Shown here piece by piece: positions 10,036 through 22,001 of a stretch of DNA of 64,000 nt. Made by a program: the position numbers and the translations under genes. The DNA is from Notamacropus eugenii (Eukaryota > Chordata > Mammalia > Diprotodontia > Macropodidae): NCBI RefSeq assembly GCF_028372415.1, contig NC_092872.1:390994853-391058852 (forward strand). The letters are read 5' to 3'. Positions within the stretch are counted from its first letter, which is position 1, and each line of letters begins with the position of its first letter. The notes below the pieces were generated by a model. It was not told the origin of the DNA and did no database searches. It saw only the letters and a program-made list of their open reading frames with translations.

Positions 10036-10707
10036 TTTCCTAGCCAGTTACTTGACTTCTGAGTTTCCTCTCCACACCCACCTCACCTCCAGATCCACCC
10101 AGCTAGCTCTTAGGGGCTGAGATTCAAATGTTGCTTCCCAGCCTCAGGGCTTTTGGCGGGTGTAGGGCAGCTATTCAGTGTGAGATTAAGATCTGGTGCT
10201 CAGGTGGGGGCAGGGCTGCCTCAAGGGGCTCAGTTCCCTCAGGTGGTTTATGTGGAGACCTTCAACAATGAATCTGGGCTCCTGCCTGCTTTGGGAGCCT
10301 CTTTCCACTGCTGCCTCCACTGTTGCGTCCCAAGGGGGCCTGAGTTATGGAGACACCTCGTTCCCCTCTCAGCAAGTTGAAAAGACCCTCTCACTAACCT
10401 TCGACCCCTGTGGTGGAGGGACCTGCACAGCTGCTGGAGATTCTGTCCCTGAAGCCTGCTTGGATCTGCTCCTCTCAGTGCCATGCAGCCAGGGCAGGGC
10501 TGAGCTCTGCCCCAGTCTGGTGCACAATAGACCTTTGGTGTAGATTTTTCAGGTCTCTCTGGTACAGAAATCTCCTCCACTCTGTTGTTCTGTGGCTTCT
10601 GCTGCTCCAGAATTTGTTGGGAGTTCTTCTTTACAGGTATTCTATGGGCTATGGGTTAGGAGCTAGCATATGAGTGTCTTTCTACTCCACCATCTTGGCT
10701 CCTCCTC
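9861..10707 (-). promoter_or_regulatory. L1-type 5'UTR/promoter of element E
   Basis: GC-richer than its flanks. The very 5' end carries 'gccaagatgg' on the minus strand (about 10,690-10,700), the core of a YY1 site found at the start of mammalian L1 promoters. The region continues through the start of ORF1 near 10,035. Several overlapping frames here are shadows of the GC-rich UTR. Confidence 0.5.
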
Positions 10708-11574
10708 AAGAACTTTTTTGTCTAAAAATTTTTTTGTTTTTCTGGAAGCTGTTTTTCTCTTTTTCATACAAAAGGTGTCTTTTCTCTCAGTTTCAGTAAA
10801 TAAAATGTCCACATTTTGAAAGGGGCGGTATCTATAAAAGAATGGTATCAGGAGAATAATACACACACAAGTCTTCCCTCCCTGTGGGGAGGTGATAGAA
10901 TAAAGGTGTTGGCATACACTGTTGGATAAATTTATTGGAGTAGTCTATTAAAAAAAATTAACAAAGGAATATTCTATGATGGAGAGCTATTGTGAAGGGA
11001 CAGTGTGTTCAAAAGTATCAATAAAATATTTTTTAAAGTAGTATCAGAAGCACTATCTCAGGATAATCTAAAGCTATTGAGGATAGCTGAAGATAAGGAA
11101 AAGGTTATTTATTTTGTTAGAGTGGAGAAAAGAGGAGGATCAAAGAATGGATAAGATGGTTGCTAAGAGTTCACAAAGCAATTTTACCAAACAAGGAAAG
11201 AAACCACAGCTGCTCAACTCATCTTTTTTTGTTTTATTTTTTTCTCTCAAGAAGAACAATTTTGGGACTGTCAAACAAAATAAAACTGGATAATAAAGAA
11301 GTGATAGATAAGGAAAGAGGTATACATCACAAACTAACACTTGGTTACCCTTGATAAGTCCAGTGAACTAAATTCCAGGGTCATGAAAAGAAGTGGCAGA
11401 TGATATTCCAAAGCTAGATTTTTTGCTAAGCATATTAAAACATTTCTTATGCTATTCCAGGGGGCAAACAAAGAAATAATATTAATGATAAGTGGATTTA
11501 GATGAAGGCAAATGGCAAGACTCAAAGAATAGTCTTTAAAAGATTAAAGATATAAAACTAGAAAGGATCCTAGA
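10708..11574. other. No gene; possible LINE 3'UTR scrap
   Basis: About 10,880-11,040 vaguely resembles L1 3'UTR sequence, but I could not confirm this. The remainder is unassigned AT-rich DNA with only short chance frames. Confidence 0.3.
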
Positions 11575-11715
11575 AGCAACCTAGTCCAAACTCATTTTAC
11601 AATTAGAGAACTGAGACATAGAAAGGTAAAATAACTTGCCCAAGCTCACAGAGGAAATAGAAGGAAGACTAAAAATTCAAACCTAGGTACTTTCTGTTCC
11701 AAATTCAGTTTGTTT
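11575..11715 (-). mobile_element. MIR-type SINE
   Basis: In plus-strand reading it shows the reverse MIR pattern: 'cattttacaattagagaactgag', then 'taacttgcccaagctcac', then 'caaacctaggtactttctg'. Old and diverged. Confidence 0.7.
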
Positions 11716-13499
11716 TTTATGGTACCACTTTGATTGTCCCCCCTGTTTGATATTAATTTGGAAGGAAGTTTCTATTGGAGCATTGCAGGTTTCTCAACTT
11801 GGCTTTTAGCGATTTAATATTTTCCTAATAATTTGAATGAAGAAAAGTTGGCATACTTATTAAATTTGTAGGTGATATAAATCTAGAATAGATAGCCAAC
11901 ACACTAGGTGACATATTAATGAACCAAAATGATATTTATTGGTTGGAAAATTGGGGCAAATTTAATAAATGTAGTTCTGATACTTTTCGTTAAAATGTTT
12001 ACTTACCAAGCTCAAGATAAGAGAATTATCTTTTTTTATCTGCAAAAAAAACCAAAAACAAAAACAAAGCTACCTGGACACTTTCATGGACTACAGTTCA
12101 ACTTTAGTCAATAGTCTGTCAGGGCGATCAAGGTAGTGAATGCTAAAAGGTCAGAGCATCCAGAACTAGGGCAATGTAAGTTGTGTTGCATTTTATCCTG
12201 ACCACTGTAGTATTTGTAGAACTTGATATCCAGTGTAGTATTTTCAATTCCAGGACTACATTTCAAGAATGTTCTTGAAAAGTTGGGGAGTATACAGAGT
12301 AGGTCAATCAAGATGGTGACGAGTTGGAGTTAACACTACTTAGACAGTAAAATAATGAGATATTTAATCTGGAGAAGAGAATATATAATGTAGGATATGA
12401 TTACTATTTACAAGTATTTGAAGAGATGTCATACAGAAGAAAGATTTTTGTTGTGTCCAGAGAGTGATCCAGAAGGGTTGAAGCTACAAAGATGCAAATT
12501 TAACTGTAATGGGTAAAAAAATAAAACAAAGCAAAAGTCCATTAAAATTAGAGTTATTCCAAAGTGGAATGGATTATAGTGGAAGATATCGGGTTATCTC
12601 CTCAAGAAAAATCTTAGCTATTTCTTTTAAGGTATTCAGGATTCTTGTTATAAGACTGCTCATTTCTTATATAGTTTAGATAACTCCAGTCTGCTTCCAA
12701 CTCTGGGAGTCTGTGATTCTCTGACTTTGTTTTCTCTGTTGTCTATAATGTTACAGGACTCCAACTATTATTCATTCCAGTGTTTCCTAGAAAATAGATA
12801 CTTTTAAGGCATCCTAAAATTAGTGAAGTAGCATTTAAATGTCAAATAGGACTTTGGACAGATGTTTAGATAGAAGATACTATAAAAATACTATGTTCCA
12901 CCTTAATGAAGATTCCATGTGTGTACTGCTAGTGAAAATTTATGGAGAATTAAAATTGAATTTTACTCTTGAGCCTCTTGTAAGTTTTTGGCATTATTAA
13001 ACTTGGAGATGATTTTCCATTACAGAACAAATGTAACTGTTTGAGGGGTATAGAGTAAAAATAAATTATTTACAGATTTATATTATAATTTATTTACATG
13101 AAAATAATTTTATCCCAAAATAGTGTCAAAAAGTAAAATTCTTTAAAAATTATTTTATACTAGCAATATTTTTATTGATTCATAATTGGACTATGCTTAC
13201 TGAATAAAGTGATAATAGAATGCACAGATGATAGACAATATTGATTGTTTAAGTTTTCTTTAATCGTAAATATTTGTGAGGTTTCCATGAACAGTATATG
13301 TTAGTCCACAATTAAAGGCTTCAGTACAAACAGAAACTCATGTATATTGAGGCAATTTCTCTATAAAAGTTAGTGTTTCAACCCCTTTCAAATAAAAAAA
13401 AATCATTTAAAGTTACTTTGCCAAGTAATTGGTCATGAAGATATAAGAAAAGGTTTTAAAGAGAGTTCCAAAAACAGAGAGCTAATTTTTGATAGAGAA
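11716..13499. other. No gene or repeat recognised
   Basis: About 1.8 kb of AT-rich DNA without long frames or identifiable repeats. It is a candidate for unique sequence that could hold conserved noncoding elements. The sequence alone does not show any. Confidence 0.45.
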
Positions 13500-13705
13500 A
13501 AATTAACAATCTTTCATATTTACATCCATGATCTTACTTTTCCTCACAACAATTCTGCAGGTAATTTGGGGAAGGAATTTGTATCTTTATTTGAGGCATG
13601 GCCAGGTAGTGCCATAGAGAGGGCAAATAATAGTAAAACAGCTAGTTAATTCCACAGCTCAAAATAAGAGACCAAGTTTTCTAAGCACTAAGGTCATTGT
13701 TCCTT
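13500..13705 (-). mobile_element. MIR-type SINE
   Basis: The plus strand reads 'cctcacaacaattctgcagg', then 'cagctagttaattccacag' and 'ctaagcactaaggtc', the reverse order of a MIR core. Diverged. Confidence 0.5.
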
Positions 13706-13904
13706 CTACTAAATGCATTGTATTTGTTTACTAAATCATCTGCCTAAATATTCTCTTCCCAAAGAGGATAACTAGAAGAGCAAGAGAATATTGAAATTCT
13801 ACTTTAAGAAACAGAAATATTTAATAAAAGGCAGGTTGAATTTGGTCTCTCTCTAGAGGTTATTTATTCATTGTCTTTTCAAGAGTTATTATAATGTAAT
13901 TAAA

Positions 13905-14033
13905 TATTACATGTATTTATTGAAGAGTCATTTTTTTCCAAGTGCCTGTGCTAGGTACCTATTTAATGGAATACAGCACTGTATGAAAAATAAGCCCTGT
14001 CCTCAAGGATCTTATGTCAGTAGGGAGGATAAG

Positions 14034-14036
<3 letters not shown>
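13905..14036 (+). repeat. Old dispersed repeat (family not assigned)
   Basis: Same motif series as at 4.43 kb: 'gtgcctgtgctaggtacc', 'ccctgtcctcaaggatctta', 'agtagggaggataag'. It runs into an AC microsatellite. Confidence 0.6.

Positions 14037-14094
<58 letters not shown>
14037..14094 (+). repeat. (AC)n microsatellite, 29 units
   Basis: An uninterrupted AC array of 58 bp, the longest pure dinucleotide run in the window and probably polymorphic. Confidence 0.95.
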
Positions 14095-14095
<1 letters not shown>

Positions 14096-14294
14096 TTAGG
14101 ATTCTTGGAAAGGTATCCTAGGAATAGAGTGATAGGAAAGTTCCCAGAAGAAGAATAGAAGGAATTTTTTTTGGAACCGACTATAGGGTATATGAATATA
14201 AAGGTGATAAATTGTTTCATGGCATAAACCATATGGAGAACCATAACTTAATACTAGTGAGTTGTAAGAAACTCTAAGTAGAAGAGCTCTGAGT

Positions 14295-14392
14295 CTCAAA
14301 TGAGGTAATGGATACACAGAACTTTGCAAAACTTAAAGTGTTATATAAATGTTTACTGTTTGGTATGGTATTATTATTATTGTTATTAATTG
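14295..14392 (+). mobile_element. 3' part of a MIR-type SINE
   Basis: Contains 'gaactttgcaaaacttaaag', 'tatataaatgtttact' and a short ATT array, as at the 3' end of SINE copies at 38.4 and 52.3 kb. Confidence 0.6.
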
Positions 14393-14959
14393 AATGGTCA
14401 TGACTTCATTCCCAGAATCTGCTACTATACTCCTAGTGAGCTCAAGAAACATTCATAGAACAAAACAGTGGTGGGCTGGTAAATGTTTAACAGCTGGAAT
14501 GTTCAGAAAAAATGTATACCACATACGTTTCAATTTAATTTGTATTATTTATATTTTGATAAGTCTAGAAAATCAACAGAACAGTAAATCAAGTTCAGAT
14601 TTGTAGTTATTTTCAATTTCTGATGTGTAAATATCCACAAAAATTTAGCAATTAGCTCTAGTAAGCTGTTTAGGGATGGTTCAAGTACATTTCTGACTGT
14701 AAGTAGAGTATAAGACTACTTAAACAAGATTGATAATATATTGAGTAAAAACTTCAGTGAAGGATGACTGAGATTCTTATCCTGCTTTAGTTGTCCTTCT
14801 ATATTTTTTCTTATTGTTGTTGATATATTTTTAGCGTCAGATTAATTTCTAAATCTATCTCCCCTTACTGCTATCCAGGTAGACATCTCTTGTAACAGAG
14901 GATTAAAAAATTAGAAAAATAAGTAGTTTATTCAAACTAACCAACACAAAAACAGAGTT
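14393..14959. other. No gene recognised
   Basis: AT-rich. The 70-codon frame at 14,394-14,606 has no identifiable domain. Confidence 0.45.
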
Positions 14960-15599
14960 TCACCTGAGTTCTTCCAAATCCCCATTCAAACACCTTTAAA
15001 CTATGCCTTACAATGAATTCTGGAATGGCAGAACCTACAAAAGAATGTGGTGAAGCAATTTTTCAGCCCAAGGTAACTTAGAAAGACAACCTGAATAGTC
15101 TGTCACACCAGAGTGTGAGTGAAATGCTGTCCAGAACAGACTGGACCAACAAATCAGTAGCAGGTTTTGGGGCGACTGAATCAGTGAATGCAACAGCAAC
15201 TTCCAGATTTTTCACCCACAGATGGTAAGCATGTTTGACAACAGAATAGAAGAAGATTACAGCTGGCACTGAGTGAAGATCTTTGTTGTACTGGCCATAC
15301 AAAGATCTGTTTCTCAGTCCTGACTGGCAGTCCCTGGGTGATGAGGAGCATTAGCACAGAAAAATGTAGTTGCAAGGGAGTGGGGACCTTGTCATAGTTC
15401 TGGGGTGGAGAAGAGTGCTTATGGACTCTCATGGACTAGAACATAAGCAAGGAGAGTAATGACCACAACCCTCCTTAAATCTTACCATGTTTAAAGAACT
15501 AAAAACTTATAGACCCAATAAAATAGCTCTAAGAGTAGAAGTAAGAAAGTCATGAAGTTTGGGACACTGTCCCCTCAATCCTGAGAGCAAAGACCCATT

Positions 15600-16730
15600 C
15601 TAACAGAGAGTTGAAAATCAAGAAATAAGTTGGAAAATGAGCAAACACCAATCATACAAGAATCTGACTATAGATATTTATTATGGTGACAGAGAAGATG
15701 AAAATACACTCAGAAGTCAAAACTGCTACATCCAAGCCTCAAAGAAAAAGTGTGAATTGGTCTCAGGTCAAAAAAAATTTGTGAAAGAGTTCAAAAAGTA
15801 ATTCTAAAAATCAGTAAAGGGTAAAAATTTGGGAAAAGAAATGAGAGTGGTACAAGATAATCATGAGAAAAGGGTCAACAGTTTGGTAAAGGAGGCAGAA
15901 AAAATACTGAAGAAAATAACACCTTAAATAGAATAGGCCAATAGTATAAGAGACACAAAAACTCACTGAAGGAAAGAACTCCTTAGAAAGTAGAATTGGC
16001 AAAACAAGAAAAGGAGGTACAAAAGCTCATTCTTAAAAATTAGAATAAGAAGGGAGAAGTGGAAGACTTTATGAGACATCAAGAAATAGTAAAACAAAAT
16101 CAAAAGAAAAAAAACAGAAGACAATCTGAAATATCTCATGGGAAAAAAAAAAACAACTGACCTGGAAAACAGATCCAGGAGAGATAATTTTAAAATTATT
16201 GTACTTCCTAAAATCCATGATTAAAAAAAAATCAGTCCTAGATATCATCTTTTTAGAAATTATCAAAGAAAAATTCCTCGATATTCTAGAACCAAAGAGC
16301 AGAATAGAAATACAAAACCTCCACAAATCACTTCTTGAAAGAGAACTCAAAATGAAAACTCCCAGATATATAATCACCAAATCCCAGTATTTCCAGGTTA
16401 AGGTGATATTATTGCAAGAAACCAGAAAGAAATAACTCAAATATTGTGGACTTATAGTTGGGATAACACAAGATTTAGCAGTTTCTACATTAAAGGATCA
16501 GAGGACTTGGAATATGATAGTATTACATCAAGAATAGTATACCCAGAAAAAAGCTGAGTATAATATTTCTGGGGGGAAAAATAGACATTCAAGAAATAGA
16601 GGACCTTCAAGCTTTCCTGATGAAAAGACCAGAGCTGAATAGAAAATCTGACTTTCCAATATACAAGACTCAAGAGAAGCAGAAAAATGTAAACAGGAAA
16701 AGAAATCATAAGGGACTTAATAAAATTAAA
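15600..16730 (+). pseudogene. L1/HAL1 ORF1 remnant (copy B)
   Basis: Longest clean part 16,199-16,435 (78 codons). It aligns to the RNA-binding region of the ORF1 at 9.0-9.9 kb (LDIIFLEIIKE, ILEPKSRIEIQ, TPRYIITK). Stops interrupt both sides, so it is non-functional. Confidence 0.75.
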
Positions 16731-16805
16731 CTGCTTACATTCTTACATAGAAAGATGATATTTGTAACTCAAAAGAACTTTGTCATCATTTGGGCAGTTA
16801 GAAGG

Positions 16806-16890
16806 TATATATATATATATATATATATATGTATGGAGTATATATATATGGAGTATATATATATATATATATATACACATACATACACAT
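16806..16890 (+). repeat. (TA)n-rich microsatellite
   Basis: TA arrays broken by two ggag interruptions, then a CATA stretch. It lies just after ORF1 in copy B, at the same element position as the CG/CA array of copy D (44.46 kb). Confidence 0.85.
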
Positions 16891-17309
16891 ACAGAGTGTG
16901 AGTTGAATATGATGGGATGATATCTTTAAAAATAAAATTAAGATGTGAGGAATAGGAATGCACTGAGAGAAAGGGAAAAGTAGAATGGAGTAAATTATCT
17001 CACATAAAAAAGGCAAGAAAGAGTTTTTACAGTGGAGGGGATGGTGGAGGAGGTGCTAGGGAATTCTTGAACCTTACTCTAATGAGAACTATCTCAAAGA
17101 GGGGATATTACACACACTCAGTTGGATATAGAAATATTTCTTACCCTCCAGGAAAGTAGGAGGGTAAAGGGATAAGAAAAGGGGGAGTGCTCTTGGAAGG
17201 GAGGGCAGATTGGGAGAGGTAGTATTGAGAGGCAAAATACTTGTTAGGAGGGACAGGGTGAAGGGAAAGAGAGAAAAGAATAAATAGAGAAGGGAGGATG
17301 AAGGGAAAT

Positions 17310-18240
17310 GCTGTTAGCAATCATAATTGTGAAAAAAAAACTGAAACAAGTTTCTCTGATAGAAGACTCATCTCTCAAATATATGGAGAAATTACTCACA
17401 TTTATAAAAATGAGAATAATTTCCCAAATAATAAATCATCAAAAAATGTGAAATTAGTTTTCAGACGAAGTAATCAAGACTATCTATAACAATATGAAAA
17501 AATACTGTGAATCATTATTTATTGGAGAAATGTGAATTAAATAAGTTCTGAGTCACTACCTCATACCCATTAGATTGACTAATAGGACAGAAAAGGAGAA
17601 TGAAGAATATTGGAGATGTGGGGAAATTGAGACACTAAAGCATTGTTGGTGGAGTTGATAATTAATTCAGTCATTATGTAGGACAAATTGGAACTCGCTT
17701 AAAGGCCTATCAACCATGCACTCCCTTTGACTAAGCAATACCACTAATAGGTCTATATCCCAAAAGAGATAAAAATCAAACAGGAAGAGGGCCTGTATGT
17801 ACAAAAATATTTATAGTAGCAATTTTTCAATAGTAAAGAATTTTAAATTGAGGGGATGCGCATCAATTGGGGAATGGTTGAACAAGGTGTGATATATAAT
17901 TGTTATGGAATACTATTGTTCTATATAAAATGTTAAGCTAGATGCTCTCCAAAAAAAAAAAAAAATGAAACAAAAAAATCAAAAAACAAAACTTGGAAAG
18001 ACTTACATGAACTGATACAAAGTGAAATGAGTAGAACCAGGAGAACATCATACTTAGTAACAACAATATTGTAAGATGATCAACTGTGAATGACTTAGCT
18101 ATTCTCAACAATCCAATGATCCAAGACAACTCTGAATTATATATGATGAAAAATGCTTTCCATCCTCAGATAAAGAATTGATGGAGTCTGAAAACAGTTC
18201 AAAACATGCCATTTAACTTTACTTTTCTCGTTTTTTGTTT
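17310..18240 (+). pseudogene. LINE-1 ORF2 C-terminal remnant (copy B)
   Basis: Carries L1 ORF2 C-terminal landmarks in order: 'gtttctctgatagaag', 'catacccattagattgac', 'ggagatgtggggaaattgag', 'tcaattggggaatgg', 'aaagtgaaatgagtagaacc'. No reverse-transcriptase core is present. Confidence 0.7.
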
Positions 18241-18455
18241 TGGACTATGTTTTCCTTTACAACATGGCTAATATGAAAATATGTTTTAGATGTCCTACAC
18301 ATGTATAACCTATATAAAAATGTTTTCCTTCTCAAAGAGAGGGGTGAAGAGGGAAGGACAAAATCGTGAATTTAATTTTTAAAAAACAAAGGTTGAAAAT
18401 TGTTTTTCTGTGTAATTCAGAAAAATAAAACATTAAATAAAAAAATAAAAACAAT

Positions 18456-18775
18456 AGAAGAGTAGAGCCATGGTCAAGACCAAGTGCTCTGGGTGAGTCG
18501 CTCATCCAACCGATCCTCTCCTAAAACAAACTACTGATGAGCTCATCTTAGGGGAAAAATCAAAATCATGCATCTACCACACTGCAGAAATTTGTAAAAT
18601 ATAAATCAATTAGATTTCCTTTCATTTTGCTCCACAGACCTCAGCAGGGAAGATGCCCCAAATTTCTGATATAGAGTCTATTTTATCTCTTTCATTCTTT
18701 ATGAGTCTAACAAACCAATCACTGAGCCCAGTCTATACACCTGGTTCATAAGACAATAAAAAAAAAAATATTTTA
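18456..18775. other. No gene or repeat recognised
   Basis: About 320 bp of unassigned DNA between L1 copy B and the next SINE. Confidence 0.5.
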
Positions 18776-19016
18776 GGCAGCTATGTGGATGGAGCACTAC
18801 ACTTGGAATCAGGAAGACTCATGTTTTTAATTCAAATCTGGCCTCAGACAGTTACTAGTTGTGTGAACCTGGACAAGTCACTTAACCCTGTTTGTCTTAC
18901 TTTTCTCATCTGTAAAATGGGCTGAAGAAGGAAATTGCAAACCAATCCAGAATCTTTGCCATGAAAACCCCAAATGGGTCACAGAGAATCAGACACCACT
19001 GAAATTACCTAAGAAC
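18776..19016 (+). mobile_element. tRNA-headed SINE with RTE-like tail
   Basis: The head 'ggcagctatgtggatggagc', core 'tgtgtgaacctggacaagtc' and tail 'aatgggtcacagagaatcag' are all present. No clear target-site duplication was found by eye. Confidence 0.8.
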
Positions 19017-19439
19017 AACATTATTAATCTTAATCCAGCTTTTGATATTAACCACAGAGCAATTTAAGCAGATTCTAAAGAATAGGTGAACTTTGGGCTT
19101 AAAACATGCTTTCCAAGGCAGGGATCAGGACCCAAGATTGAGGAACACAACTATCATCTGTGTTATCAATTGTCCCTAATAAAAATTCCAGCAACCACTG
19201 GACAGCCCAGGCAGACAAGTTTATTGTCTGAGTCTCTTATTTTATAGATTACAGTTCACCCACATTCCCACAGCCATCTCATATCTCCTGAGACTTCTCC
19301 AGGGCAAGAAGAAAATAACATGGTCTCTTTAAGGCATTGTTCTCAAGTCAATGTTTCACAGAGGATCAAAAAGCAACTGAAGAATTTTATTTTGTCCAGA
19401 TATCTGAACCCTTTTGTAGATGGGGTAGTACACAAGAAA
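19017..19439. other. No gene recognised
   Basis: Unassigned. The 105-codon frame (19,320-19,637) continues into the next old repeat and is not supported as coding. Confidence 0.45.
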
Positions 19440-19560
19440 CATTCATCTAGTGTCTATTTATTTCAGGGCATTGTTCTAGGCACTGAGGATGCAAAGATCC
19501 AAACCAACACAACCCTGAATTCAAGATGGATGCAGTCTAAGGGAGATGATCTACACAGAG
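19440..19560 (+). repeat. Old dispersed repeat (family not assigned)
   Basis: Motifs 'cattgttctaggcactgagg', 'atgcaaagatcc' and 'gcagtctaagggagatga' follow the pattern of the copies at 4.4 and 31.6 kb. Confidence 0.55.
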
Positions 19561-19784
19561 ACCAAAGTATAGGAGGAGACAAAGTGAGAGTCAGCAGTAC
19601 CATTTGCTTGACTACTAAGGAGAGTAATTTGAAATAAAATGGGAAAGTCAGGTTGGTATAAAACTTTGTGTGGTCTTAGCTTTCAGGTTAAAGTGTCTGT
19701 ATTTTATTTTATAGTCAAAAGCTAAAGTTTTATCAGTTACTTCAAGGTTGTTTGGAGCAGGATAACAAGGATAAAAGAATCCCA

Positions 19785-19945
19785 GAATGTTAGAGCTGGG
19801 AGGAACATTATAAGTCATTATTATTCTATTTTAAAGATAAGGAAACTAAGGCTTTTAGATATGAATTATTTTGTACTAGGTTCGTGACAGAACTGGGAAA
19901 AGAACAGAGGCCTTTTTCCTAAACCAATGCACATATTATTATGTA
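19785..19945 (-). mobile_element. MIR-type SINE
   Basis: The plus strand reads 'agaatgttagagctgggagg', 'attttaaagataaggaaact' and 'gtgacagaactgggaaaa', the reverse of a MIR. Confidence 0.7.
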
Positions 19946-21354
19946 ACACTGGCTTTGTCATATCAAAGTGCTGAATATCAAATAGGAGGGAAAGAATATG
20001 TGAATTGTAAACTAAATAAAAAAATGTAATCAGATATTAAAATAATAAAGAGCCAAATATCTCACTTACAAAGACAATGTAATATGAAGGTGATGAAGAA
20101 TGAGTTCAAATAGTTTAAAACTTCTGTTAACACACACACACACACACATATATATACATACATATACACACACATATATATGTAATATACACATATGTAT
20201 ATATAAATCTATCTAATCTCTGAATATAAAATCATGAGAAAATTATCCATATATCCATTCTCCATGTAAAATATCTCATAAACACAATGGTTATCTACCT
20301 AGATCTTTGTTTCTTTGTTCCAATATCAATTAAAAGGTTCATTTTATTCCCTCCTTTTATCTAATTGCAGAAATAGTGATTTGCACTCATTGGAAACAAG
20401 AATATTTTGTCATTGACTGCAGAGTTATTCTCCATACCTGGCTTTGCATCCCCCAGATCTTCACAATCATTCAAGGTATCTAGACTCTTGACATGGTTTC
20501 TTTCTCCTTTTATACTCCTTTGTTTCATTGTTTAAAATATTATTATATAGCTTAGACATTAACTTTACTTTCTTTAAAAACATGAAAATCATGTAGTTAG
20601 TCAGAGGGAGAGAATTTTCCAACTTCTTGGGGGCTGGGGAATTAAAAAAAAAATACAAATAAAAAGGCATCAGATTTGAAAACGGCTACCAGTAAGGTAG
20701 AGCTTGTTAGTAGCTGGCATGGAATCCAAGAAATAAAGTCAAAAGAACATTTTAATTTTCATTCTGAGATTTAATGTCTATAGGTTAAAAAAAAAAAAAA
20801 ACTTTTCAAAGTGTGATAAGATGTCTTCATTTCAAAATAAATTTTCCTGTATTTTGTCTAATTTCATAAAAGCCACCCATGAATATTGTGCAAAACATTG
20901 TTTTCATTAATTCATCAAAACCTAATTACATATAAAGATGTTTTGTAATATTAATTCTTCTAAGAACCCCAAAATACAGTGGTAACAAAGTAAGTGATAG
21001 TTTTCAGGGAAAATACACACTGCATATACTAGAGTGGAAAACGTTGTGACATTACACCTTCTCCAAATTGATGTGCCTGTTGTCACTTTTCAAATGAGTT
21101 TTTTTAATGTGTTTCTGAATGTAAAATGTATTTTACTAGTCAAAGGGGCTAGTCAAAGTCTATGAATAAACTTTCATTCTTTGTAAGTATATGTTACTAT
21201 GTTTATATTATTAAAACAATGTATATAAAATTATGTGTGTGTATTTATACATATATAAATATGTATGTGTGTGTGTATGTATATATATATTCTGAACATG
21301 TATGTATACATAAATGCTATCATTAACTTCATTTCTTTTCTTAGTTACAAAGAA
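19946..21354. other. AT-rich, no gene; two microsatellites
   Basis: Contains a CA/TA array (about 20,131-20,205) and a TG/TA array (about 21,228-21,310). The rest, including 20,800-21,120, has no recognised repeat and may be unique sequence. Confidence 0.5.
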
Positions 21355-21890
21355 TAATGATCATAGATTTAGTTCTGGAAGGGGCCTTTAGAGGTCACCT
21401 GCTCCATTCCCCTCATTTCAAAGGTAAAGATTGTGACTATGAAACTATTAAATAATCATACATGGCACCAGGAGTTACCTTATGAATCACTCAACATTTG
21501 AAAGCATTATATTGCTTCTGTTATTCACTAGATGCCAGGGGTAAATCGCTAGTGCCTATGTTCCTAGTTAGACCAAGTGGCCACATCTCAGAGAATTTAT
21601 CAGACTTCCTGGGGTGGCCAGGTACCATCTCATTTGCCCCAGTCCCAGCACAGTAGCAGCTGAAACTTTCAAAAACTACTCTTATCAATATGCTCCTGCA
21701 ATAAAATTTTCATGTTTTCATGACTTTGGGCAACTGTGCCTCTATATTCAGTCTTGGTATCTGTCAAACTCATCTCAAGACAGAGGTCTAGAGAGGTTAA
21801 ATGACTTGACTACTATCACAAAGGTAATTGAATGACATAATTTGAAGCCAAGTCCAAATATAGCAGTTTTGACAATATATCACAAGGACT
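21355..21890 (-). mobile_element. MIR-type SINE split by an LTR
   Basis: The left half (21,355-21,430: 'ggaaggggcctttagaggtc', 'cctcatttcaaagg') and right half (21,777-21,890: 'ctagagaggttaaatgactt', 'ttgaagccaagtcc') together make one minus-strand MIR. The LTR described next sits between them. Confidence 0.65.
21431..21776 (+). mobile_element. Solo-type LTR inserted in a MIR
   Basis: About 346 bp of non-MIR DNA between two halves of a MIR, with aataaa near 21,699-21,704 in the position of an LTR poly(A) signal. 'aaga' at both edges (21,427-21,430 and 21,777-21,780) is a possible 4-bp duplication. The exact ends and family are uncertain. The plus orientation follows the poly(A) signal. Confidence 0.5.
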
Positions 21891-22001
21891 CCCCTTTGAT
21901 GTCATCACAAGTAATATTAAACATAATTACAATTTGAAACTACAGGAAGACCTTCTTAAATGGATGTTTGCCTAAGAGAGTGATTAGACATGGATTCGTA
22001 G

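Larger units (their letters stand above)
7937..10707 (-). mobile_element. HAL1-like element E: L1 5'UTR, ORF1 and L1 3' end, no ORF2
   Basis: Read on the minus strand it starts at the 'ggagccaagatgg' L1 5' end (about 10,707), runs through about 670 bp of 5'UTR and ORF1 (10,035-9,003), then about 1.07 kb of purine-rich 3' sequence ending in an A-rich tail at 7,937-7,985. ORF2 (endonuclease and reverse transcriptase) is absent. Its 3' terminal motif (ggaacccaaaatttt...gaatgttaaaag) matches the 3' end of ordinary L1 at 60.6-60.7 kb. Shared aacttttttt at both ends may be the target-site duplication. This architecture fits HAL1 ('half-L1'), which depends on L1 proteins. It is the best preserved element here. 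Confidence 0.75.
14960..18455 (+). mobile_element. HAL1-like or internally deleted LINE-1, copy B
   Basis: The 5'UTR is recognisable at about 14,960-15,450, decayed ORF1 at about 15,600-16,730, purine-rich sequence at 16,800-17,310, then about 1.1 kb equal to the C-terminal end of L1 ORF2 and the L1 3' end, with an A-rich tail (18,420-18,455). Endonuclease and most reverse transcriptase are missing. At about 3.5 kb it is much shorter than a full L1. Confidence 0.7.

Noticed and set aside
10153..10580. Several overlapping frames of 75-115 codons
   Set aside because: All fall in the GC-rich 5'UTR of element E and overlap each other on both strands.
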